DNA of 12,372 nucleotides from Acidobacteriota bacterium (GTDB lineage Bacteria; Acidobacteriota; Terriglobia; Terriglobales; Acidobacteriaceae), in the NCBI GenBank assembly GCA_019510535.1, contig JAEKKE010000143.1, forward strand, positions 1-12,372, given 5' to 3'. This document shows, piece after piece, positions 7,601 to 12,372 of the stretch. Made by a program: the position numbers and the translations under genes. The notes under the pieces were generated by a model. The model saw only the letters and a program-made list of their open reading frames with translations, made no database searches and was not told the origin of the DNA. Each line of letters starts with the position of its first letter. The stretch's first letter is position 1.

Positions 7601-8928
7601 GCTCTGTGCGCATTACTCTCGCCAATAGTTATCTCGCTCTGGGAGAGACGCGCCGTGCCGCCGCTGAACTTGCCGCCGTCAAGCAGGTGGAAGACAGTGA
7701 AGTGGACTATCAATACCTTCTTGCGCAGGCGTCGCTGTACCAGCAGGAACACCGCAGCGCCGAAACGCTCTCGTCCTTTGCCGCGGCTGCTTCTGATGCC
7801 GGAGAAGATCCTACAGCGGAGCAACATCTTCTCGAGGCCGGCGGAACGGAAGGCTACCGGGTAAATCCTAAGGTGAGCCTGCTCTCTAATCTTGTTGTGC
7901 AGCCCATCTTCGAAGACAGCACTGTCTATGTGCTCGATTCGAAATTGAATAGCCCTGCTGGGCCGGTGAACCCTTCCGATGTCGCGAACCTGCCCCCTCC
8001 TCGATCCTCGGTAGAGACCAACCTGCTCAACTCCTTCAACCTGCACTTGGCATCGCTGCCGACAACGAGTGGATTCTTCCAGGTTCGAAACGCGCAGGGC
8101 ACCATCTCTGTCCCGGCGACACGCTCCGTAGTGCAACGCAACACTACCGATTATGCTCTCAATTTCGGAATTGATCCCACACTGCATCTGGGTTCGAACG
8201 TCGTCTCGCTCAACAGTGGCATACAGGGGACGCTTCGTCGCGATACGCGCTCTCCAGCTCAGATGAACCAGAACCTGTTCCGCGTCTTTACGTATGCGAG
8301 CACGAGTTCGTTTCTCAATGCACTTTCCGCGGATGGCTTCTTCTCGGCCGAATTTGGCTCGTTTACCGAGACTCCGATCACCGAGCGTCAGGTTTCGGGC
8401 GCGATCAATTTTCGGGTAGGTCTGCCTTGGGGCAAGACCGCGTTGATCACGGGCTGGAAGACAACGGACCAAAGGTTCGACTCTTCCCAATTAGGGAACA
8501 GCCGAAACTTCTACACCTCCACCTACATCGGCTTGAGCCGACGCTTCTCATCGCGTTTCAGTGCGGAAGCGATTGCCGAAGATCTTCGTGCATGGCGGAG
8601 CCAGCCTTACTCTCCTATCCACTCGGCCATCTCGCAGGCTCTTCGGCCCGCCGCCTCCATTCGTTATTCCCCAACCACGCGTTGGGAGATGCAGGCATCA
8701 GGCTCCTATGAACTGACACGTGGGTTCCATGTTTACGACATGATCCAGAACTCGTTTACGGTTTCGTATGTTCGCCCGCTCGAACGCAATTTCAATGAGA
8801 GCACAGGGGCGGTGCGTCTGAAGTATCCCATCCGTTTGGCGGCAGGTGTCCGCACACAGAGCTTCCCAAACTTTACCCAGGGCTCGAGCCAGAAACTGGT
8901 TCCGTTTTTCAGCCTCACCATCTTCTAG
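4675..8928 (+). CDS. Giant TPR protein with C-terminal outer-membrane beta-barrel, exopolysaccharide-exporter-like (1417 aa)
   Basis: A signal peptide (1-26) has basic MNIRVKFR, a hydrophobic core WCVAALTFLSY and cleavage near GVAQ. From about 56 to 1040 the chain is a nearly unbroken series of tetratricopeptide repeats, with the W/L-L-G-Y-A-x8-A-x3-Y-x-x-A-L-x-x-x-P pattern. Clear units lie at 58-123, 160-190, 408-474, 476-541, 648-712 and 870-898. From about 1060 the composition changes to Ser/Thr/Asn-rich alternating strands with aromatic edges and few long helices. The chain ends in FFSLTIF, with a terminal Phe as in outer-membrane barrel insertion signals. The TPR-then-barrel order is that of BcsC, PgaA and PelB, which pass polysaccharide across the outer membrane with TPRs in the periplasm. 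That function is inferred: the barrel part shows no family motif I can name, and at about 350 residues it would be a roughly 16-strand barrel. The TTG start is supported by GGTGA upstream and by the signal peptide. Confidence 0.88.
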   Translation: MNIRVKFRSVWCVAALTFLSYKGVAQTYQVGPDAPGQPTTKQSEKQQDLGWGSNIQNARLARTAELALQRGDHAQAFSYAQRAAQAAPNDPQLWLLLGYAARLDGKLGASLDAYQHSLRLNPSSIDGMSGMAQTYLASGRTGEAERLLKQVVAAAPQRKNELLILGDLYIRTANYQEAKVWLEKAEHLEPAAQTELLLAIASQHLKQMDQAAHYLELAKGRAPNNPDVQRAFAAFYRDTGDYDKAVSSLAGIRNPKPDVVAELAFTYGLAGRPEESARTYAQAANAMPHDLTLQLSAAQAQVGIASFDRAEEFLRRASTLDANYYRLHAIRGQIAQIQDRDEDAAHEFSAAIAALPPTPIEGPLYGIQLHMDLIPLYKNLNQPDQARQELTSAQKLIGSLDERGADRAAFLRLRAVIHSEAGEYEAALSDMKESLALTPNDPNSLQLNGDVLVKLGRTSEAIAVFQQVLKLDPRNRFALTSLGYASRAKGDSAEAEKYFNLLAKDYPSSYVPYLALGDMYTDNREYKKAEEAYARGYKLAPQNSMIVAGGMDAAIESHNLPLAGIWQQRVSEKMAGVPQVLREEERYFNFMGDYRRSADLGRQALKLIPRDREVIVYLGYDLLHLQLFDELQTLTTNNMDVLPKDADVPLLAGYVYKHNGQSEEAVNAFTESLKRDPKVATAYTNRGFVYNDLRKPALAAADFEAALKITPDDAETHMGLAFAELNLGHPKLAIEQTQLAEAIAGDSKLIHVVRATAYGRQGALTKSTQEYRAALQFDPDDGSLNLGLANILMAQRRFREALGELQNAREHLPKDASLYAVMARANAELHNHDEAMRDVDLAEQYAVVPASSNKTNVDESDAQEALADVYVSTGEALSLLGEQDAAMNRFSKALELHPKNRVGVRLAVAKNMAKQGRTEDAERQIALAQMEVDAKDAEPPSGEQYIAMASVLQQLHEYELSQTYLERAKAAGAPDSSVRITLANSYLALGETRRAAAELAAVKQVEDSEVDYQYLLAQASLYQQEHRSAETLSSFAAAASDAGEDPTAEQHLLEAGGTEGYRVNPKVSLLSNLVVQPIFEDSTVYVLDSKLNSPAGPVNPSDVANLPPPRSSVETNLLNSFNLHLASLPTTSGFFQVRNAQGTISVPATRSVVQRNTTDYALNFGIDPTLHLGSNVVSLNSGIQGTLRRDTRSPAQMNQNLFRVFTYASTSSFLNALSADGFFSAEFGSFTETPITERQVSGAINFRVGLPWGKTALITGWKTTDQRFDSSQLGNSRNFYTSTYIGLSRRFSSRFSAEAIAEDLRAWRSQPYSPIHSAISQALRPAASIRYSPTTRWEMQASGSYELTRGFHVYDMIQNSFTVSYVRPLERNFNESTGAVRLKYPIRLAAGVRTQSFPNFTQGSSQKLVPFFSLTIF

Positions 8929-8960
8929 GATTGTTCCGACCATAAGTTGAAGCTGCCTTC

Positions 8961-9013
8961 ATCCTGCAAAACGCTTTGACCAAGCGAGGTAGCGTTACTT
9001 AAGTTTGCAGGAT
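8961..9013. repeat. Long inverted repeat with nested stem
   Basis: ATCCTGCAAA (8961-8970) is the exact reverse complement of TTTGCAGGAT (9004-9013). Inside it, ACGC (8971-8974) can extend the pairing with GCGT (8992-8995). Alternatively CGCTT and AAGCG (8972-8976 with 8982-8986) form a small hairpin around TGACC. The lack of a T-run argues against an intrinsic terminator. It may be an RNA structure between two cistrons, or a binding site for a dimeric protein. Confidence 0.45.
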
Positions 9014-9036
9014 TGACGCGCACATTCTGGCGTTCC

Positions 9037-9065
9037 TTCTCAAAAAAATGACCTTAGCCTATACA
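9037..9065 (+). promoter_or_regulatory. Weak sigma-70-like promoter candidate for the glycosyltransferase gene
   Basis: TTCTCA (9037-9042) and TATACA (9060-9065) are separated by 17 bases. Each matches four of six consensus positions. Transcription would start near 9072, leaving a leader of about 26 nt before ATG 9098. Such pairs are common by chance. Confidence 0.28.
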
Positions 9066-9097
9066 TCCAATTAGTCATTAAGACTCTTCTAAGTAGC

Positions 9098-10525
9098 ATG
9101 ATTCGAATCTGCCTAGTCGCGGCGTTTCCTCCAAGTAAGGGGCCGTTGAACGAATATTCCTACCACATCGCGAAAGAGATTCAGCGTCATGAAGGTGTAG
9201 AGCTGATCATCCTCGCGGATGAAATTGAAGAGTACAAGTTCGTCACAGATGCTCATGGAAAAACCCTCTCTTCAGAAGAGGTGCCAGGTCTTCCAGGGGT
9301 AAAGATCGTGCGCTGCTGGAGGGTTGACAGCCTGGCGAACCCCGCAAGGCTTCTTAAAGCAATTCACGAATGGAAGCCAGATGTGGTCTGGTTCAACCTG
9401 GTGTTCTCAAGCTTTGGAACGCCGAAAAATCCAGTCGCTGCATTTCTAGGATTGTTCGTTCCGGCCCTTACGCGCGCAGCGGGATTCTACACCCACATTA
9501 CGCTCCATCACATCATCGAACACGTAGACTTCAAGACCGCCTCCACGGCAAGTCTTCGGCGCGAGAAGCTGCTGCGCACAGGAACGTATGTAGCAACACG
9601 TGTTCTGTTGAGGGCGAATTGGGTCACGGTCTTGCTATCGGATTACCGAAAGACACTCGAGAAGAAGTACGCCGCCCGAAACATCATGATCGGCACACAT
9701 GGCACCTTCACGACCATCTCGGAGGGGCCCGATCTAAGCCGGCGCGGAAACCCGGAACATCGCATTCTTGCCTTCGGGAACTGGGGAACCTACAAGAGGC
9801 TCGAGAAGCTGATGGAGGCGTTCCCCGCGGTACTTGAGAAGATTCCGAATGCGCGCCTGATCGTGGCTGGTGGAAATCATCCTGCCGCCGCCGGCTATTG
9901 GGAGTCTGTGCGCGCCTCGCTGCCGCCTCAGCTTCCGGTTGATTTCCTCGGCTATATCCCTCAAAAGGATGTTCCAGAGCTGTTTCGTACCAGCTCTCTT
10001 CTGGTCATGCCCTATGACTCTTCGACGGGCTCCAGCGGTCCGGCACATCAGGCCTGTGAGTATGGCCTTCCGATTGTGTGTTCGGATATCTCAGACTTTC
10101 GTTGCATGGCGACGGACGATGACATGGCCATCCTCTTTTATAAAGCCGGTGATGCCGCCGATTTCGCCGAAAAAATTGTAAACGTTCTTGGATCCCCCCA
10201 GCTCCAGTTGGAGATGTCAGAGCACAACTACCAGGCGGGCGTCCAGATGGCGATGGCGAATGTCGCCCGCACCTATCTTCGCTGGTTTGAACTGCACAAG
10301 CTCAAGAAGATTGTGGATGCCAGAGGATTGGCGAGGCGGTTTCGTCCGTGGAGCGTGTGGACTCGACACGTTGGCGGAATGCCTGTGCAGCACATTTTCA
10401 GCGGTGGCTATGCTGCCCGGGAAGAGCCGGCCGCGCCGCGCCGCGATGTGCCGGAGCAAAGCGCTGTACCGCTTGAGGCCGCACCTTCGACAGCGATGAA
10501 TGGCTATCCGGAACAGGTTCTTTAG
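9098..10525 (+). CDS. GT4-type glycosyltransferase, GT-B fold (475 aa)
   Basis: This is probably a cytoplasmic, retaining, nucleotide-sugar-dependent glycosyltransferase. The N-terminal Rossmann-like half starts MIRICLVAAFPPSKGPLNEY and includes a WKPDVVWFNL strand (92-101) and a THITLHHI stretch. The C-terminal half begins near 221 with ILAFGNWGTYKRLEKLMEAF, where Lys233 takes the place of the phosphate-binding Lys/Arg. It continues with ARLIVAGG (252-259), VDFLGYIP (281-288), and the sugar-binding loop TGSSGPAHQACEYGLPIV (310-327). In the usual EX7E motif the second Glu is Glu321, but the first position is Ser313. Residues from about 400 form a basic, then Pro/Ala-rich tail of some 75 residues with no clear fold. 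The ATG has no strong ribosome site, but the protein starts exactly where the family does. It follows the TPR-barrel gene on the same strand, which suggests work on the same glycan. The sugar is unknown. Confidence 0.88.
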   Translation: MIRICLVAAFPPSKGPLNEYSYHIAKEIQRHEGVELIILADEIEEYKFVTDAHGKTLSSEEVPGLPGVKIVRCWRVDSLANPARLLKAIHEWKPDVVWFNLVFSSFGTPKNPVAAFLGLFVPALTRAAGFYTHITLHHIIEHVDFKTASTASLRREKLLRTGTYVATRVLLRANWVTVLLSDYRKTLEKKYAARNIMIGTHGTFTTISEGPDLSRRGNPEHRILAFGNWGTYKRLEKLMEAFPAVLEKIPNARLIVAGGNHPAAAGYWESVRASLPPQLPVDFLGYIPQKDVPELFRTSSLLVMPYDSSTGSSGPAHQACEYGLPIVCSDISDFRCMATDDDMAILFYKAGDAADFAEKIVNVLGSPQLQLEMSEHNYQAGVQMAMANVARTYLRWFELHKLKKIVDARGLARRFRPWSVWTRHVGGMPVQHIFSGGYAAREEPAAPRRDVPEQSAVPLEAAPSTAMNGYPEQVL

Positions 10526-10630
10526 CTGTATGCATCACGAGTATGCAAGAAAAGTGTAACGTTGCAGGGCTTTTGGGTTCTTGGTTGTATCTCTGTGGTA
10601 CCTTCCACTCCCCGGGATAGGAGAAATGCA
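10526..10630 (+). other. Short intergenic region with the ribosome site of the lipoprotein gene
   Basis: AGGAGA at 10619-10624 lies six bases before GTG 10631 and is the clearest ribosome site on the plus strand. A nearby ATG at 10626 is in another frame and meets a stop after 15 codons, so it is not the start. GTATGCA occurs twice near 10530 and 10542. I see no terminator and no convincing promoter. Confidence 0.55.
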
Positions 10631-12372
10631 GTGCTTGAGTCATGTGGTGCTGTCCTCAACTGGCGGGCCTTAGTAAAGGCGAAGTGGATTGTTTTCCTGT
10701 TGCTCCTATTGATATTGAGCGGATGCGGTTCTGGCACGTCAGGTAACCCGATTGTCCTGGTCACCTTGAACGCCAACCCGACTACGATCTCTTCCGAGGG
10801 GTCGGCCGTCCTGACCGTGACCGCAACGAACGCTACGCATATTTCCATTACAGGAAGTGACGGTAGTAGCTATACTCTGTCGCCGCCGGGCGGGACCCAG
10901 AGCGTATCTCCATCTGCGACAACCACATATACAGCTACCGCTACGGGGCTTGGAGGGGCAAGCGCCACCGCTACCGCGACCGTAACGGTAGGTGGAGCGG
11001 TCAACCTGCCCACAGTCACCCTGGGTGCTAATCCTACCTCGGTCTCGTCTGGTGGATCTTCGATACTTTCAGCGACCGCGACGAACGCTACCCAGGTTGT
11101 CATCACAGGAACAGACGGCAGCCGCTATACGCTTTCAGCGACCGGCGGGACCCAGAGCGTGACTCCCGCTTCAACGACTACTTATACGGCGACTGCCACT
11201 GGCGCCAATGGTGGGACGGCTACAGCAACCGCAACGGTAACGGTGACGGCCAACGCGGCGACGGTCACCTTGAATGCCAATCCTTCTTCTATCTCACCCG
11301 GGGGATCCTCGGTGCTTACCGCAACCGCGACGAATGCGACGCAGGTTGTGATTACCGGCACAGATGGCAGTCGCTATACCTTGTCGGCGACCGGTGGTAC
11401 CCAGAGCGTGACGCCGTCAGCAACCACCACCTATACGGCGACCGCCACAGGCGTTACCGGCGGCACAGCAACTGCCACCGCGACGGTGACAGTGACGGCT
11501 AATCCCGCGACAGTCACTCTAAGTGCCAATCCGACTTCCATTTCCCCCGGCGGATCCTCGGTCCTCACCGCGACTGCAACGAATTCGACGAAGGTCGTGA
11601 TTACGGGGACAGATGGCAGTAGCTATACCCTGTCGGCGACCGGTGGAACTCAGAACGTTACACCATCTGCGACCACGACCTATACTGCGACTGCAACGGG
11701 AGTTAGCGGCGGTACAGCCACTGCCAGTGCGACGGTGACGGTAACAGCCAACCCGGCAACCGTCACCCTGAGTGCGAATCCGACTTCCATCTCCCCGGGC
11801 GGATCTTCGACCCTCACCGCAACTGCAACGAATGCGACGAAGGTTGTCATTACCGGGACAGACGGCAGCAGCTATACGCTGTCGGCTACTGGTGGAACCC
11901 AGAATGTGACGCCAACTGCAACCACGACCTACACCGCGACGGCCACTGGTTCAAGCGGGGGCACTGCAACCGCTACAGCAAAGGTGACGGTGATAGCGGA
12001 TTTGCAATCCATCCGCCATGTCGTCTTCATGCTGCAGGAGAACCACAGCTTCGACCAGTACTTCGGTATGTTGAACCCGTATCGCCTGACGAACAACTTG
12101 AATGTCGGTGACGATGGCAAAACTTATGACGTCGACGGCATCGACGACAAACTAGCCAGGATAAGCAATAAGAGCGATGAGGGAACAGCCTACTCGTTGT
12201 TCAAACTGACCAGTAGCTGTGTCGAAGATGAGACATCCTCATGGCTGGAAAGCTATGGCGATGTCAGCCGATACGATTTCACGCTTGACAGGCCCTATTC
12301 GATGGATGGTTTCGTGCATACCAACGAAAACTATGCAACGAACTGTCAGGCGGCAGGAGGCAAAGGATGTGC
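10631..12372 (+). CDS. Lipoprotein with five Ig-like repeats and a phosphoesterase (phospholipase C / acid phosphatase family) domain, 3' end missing
   Basis: The frame is open to the window edge, giving 580 complete codons without a stop. From GTG 10631 the protein has a hydrophobic segment WIVFLLLLLILSGC with a lipobox LSGC (Cys32), so it is probably a membrane-anchored lipoprotein. Residues 44 to about 459 are five tandem Ig-like beta units of 83-85 residues, very rich in Thr, Ala, Ser and Gly. From about 460 comes IRHVVFMLQENHSFDQYFG, the N-terminal signature of the PF04185 phosphoesterase family, in which the Glu-Asn pair (470-471) belongs to the metal site. The family hydrolyses phospholipid head groups or phosphate monoesters outside the cytoplasm. 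The rest of the domain lies beyond the window, so activity and substrate cannot be judged. The repeats probably act as a stalk that holds the enzyme away from the membrane. No link to the glycan genes is visible except position. Confidence 0.88.
   Translation, partial: MLESCGAVLNWRALVKAKWIVFLLLLLILSGCGSGTSGNPIVLVTLNANPTTISSEGSAVLTVTATNATHISITGSDGSSYTLSPPGGTQSVSPSATTTYTATATGLGGASATATATVTVGGAVNLPTVTLGANPTSVSSGGSSILSATATNATQVVITGTDGSRYTLSATGGTQSVTPASTTTYTATATGANGGTATATATVTVTANAATVTLNANPSSISPGGSSVLTATATNATQVVITGTDGSRYTLSATGGTQSVTPSATTTYTATATGVTGGTATATATVTVTANPATVTLSANPTSISPGGSSVLTATATNSTKVVITGTDGSSYTLSATGGTQNVTPSATTTYTATATGVSGGTATASATVTVTANPATVTLSANPTSISPGGSSTLTATATNATKVVITGTDGSSYTLSATGGTQNVTPTATTTYTATATGSSGGTATATAKVTVIADLQSIRHVVFMLQENHSFDQYFGMLNPYRLTNNLNVGDDGKTYDVDGIDDKLARISNKSDEGTAYSLFKLTSSCVEDETSSWLESYGDVSRYDFTLDRPYSMDGFVHTNENYATNCQAAGGKGC
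10760..12010 (+). repeat. Five in-frame tandem repeats of about 249 bp
   Basis: The units start at 10760, 11015, 11264, 11513 and 11762, with periods of 255, 249, 249 and 249 bp. Each encodes an Ig-like unit that begins VTLxANP and carries TATATN, a VVITGTDGS strand, YTLSATGGTQ and TTTYTATATG, and ends TATVTV. The first unit is the most diverged and two residues longer. Units 2-5 are close to identical, with differences mainly at third codon positions and a few surface residues. Confidence 0.9.

Larger units (their letters stand above)
8929..9097. other. Intergenic region between the TPR-barrel and glycosyltransferase genes
   Basis: No gene is seen here. It carries a 10-bp perfect inverted repeat with 33 nt between the arms and a weak promoter-like pair, each listed separately. 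No hairpin followed by a T-run is present, so read-through from the TPR gene into the glycosyltransferase gene is possible. Confidence 0.6.

Noticed and set aside
7021..8490. Long open frame of 489 codons on the minus strand inside the TPR-barrel gene
   Set aside because: It is antisense to a strongly supported gene. Its product is rich in Arg, Cys and His with no domain, signal peptide or coherent fold, as expected of a shadow frame in GC-rich DNA.
8923..9457. 14-bp identical direct repeat TTCTAGGATTGTTC at 8923-8936 and 9444-9457
   Set aside because: One copy spans a stop codon and the other is inside the glycosyltransferase gene. A single 14-bp match is within what chance allows for a 12-kb window.
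2703..10525. Assignment to the Pel, Bcs (cellulose) or Pga systems
   Set aside because: Only the TPR-barrel layout and the presence of a GT4 enzyme fit. The family 2 synthases, PelA/PelG-type partners and deacetylases that define those systems are absent from the window, and the GT4 N-terminus does not look like PelF.
10760..12010. Tandem array as CRISPR or a mobile-element repeat
   Set aside because: The period is a whole number of codons, the frame stays open through all units, and each unit encodes the same Ig-like fold. The array is therefore a protein-domain repeat.

Overview
The window reads as chromosomal DNA of a Gram-negative, moderately GC-rich bacterium. I estimate the GC content by eye in the high fifties percent. 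The gene style suggests Acidobacteriota, order Terriglobales: Thr/Ala-rich Ig-like repeats in front of a phosphoesterase, a giant TPR protein ending in a probable outer-membrane barrel, and many GTG/TTG starts. This assignment is inference, since there is no rRNA or marker gene here. Coding density is high, and I see no tRNA, rRNA, CRISPR array, insertion sequence or phage gene.

Layout. Positions 1-218 are non-coding and hold a perfect 12-bp hairpin that probably ends transcription. Four genes on the minus strand form one tight operon read from 4463 down to 219: a polytopic membrane protein of GT-C / 6-pyruvoyl-tetrahydropterin-synthase-related type, an exported protein with an NTF2-like part and two FxLYD-like parts, an exported protein with invasin-type Ig-like folds, and a small exported protein. 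Each stop codon overlaps the next start by 1 or 4 nt, so translation is probably coupled. A 211-bp divergent region (4464-4674) separates this operon from a plus-strand gene for a 1417-residue TPR protein with a signal peptide and a likely C-terminal outer-membrane beta-barrel. After a 169-bp gap with a long inverted repeat comes a GT4-type glycosyltransferase (9098-10525). Last is a lipoprotein with five tandem Ig-like repeats followed by a phosphoesterase (phospholipase C / acid phosphatase family) domain, cut off by the window end.

How they may work together. A membrane GT-C-like protein, three exported accessory proteins, a TPR-plus-barrel protein built like the outer-membrane exporters of bacterial exopolysaccharides (BcsC, PgaA, PelB), and a cytoplasmic GT4 enzyme are the kinds of parts needed to make, modify and export an envelope glycan. 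No synthase, flippase or c-di-GMP receptor is in view, so the locus matches no named system. It is the best candidate here for something not yet described. The Ig-repeat phosphoesterase may be an unrelated neighbour. All functional links are inference from architecture and gene order.
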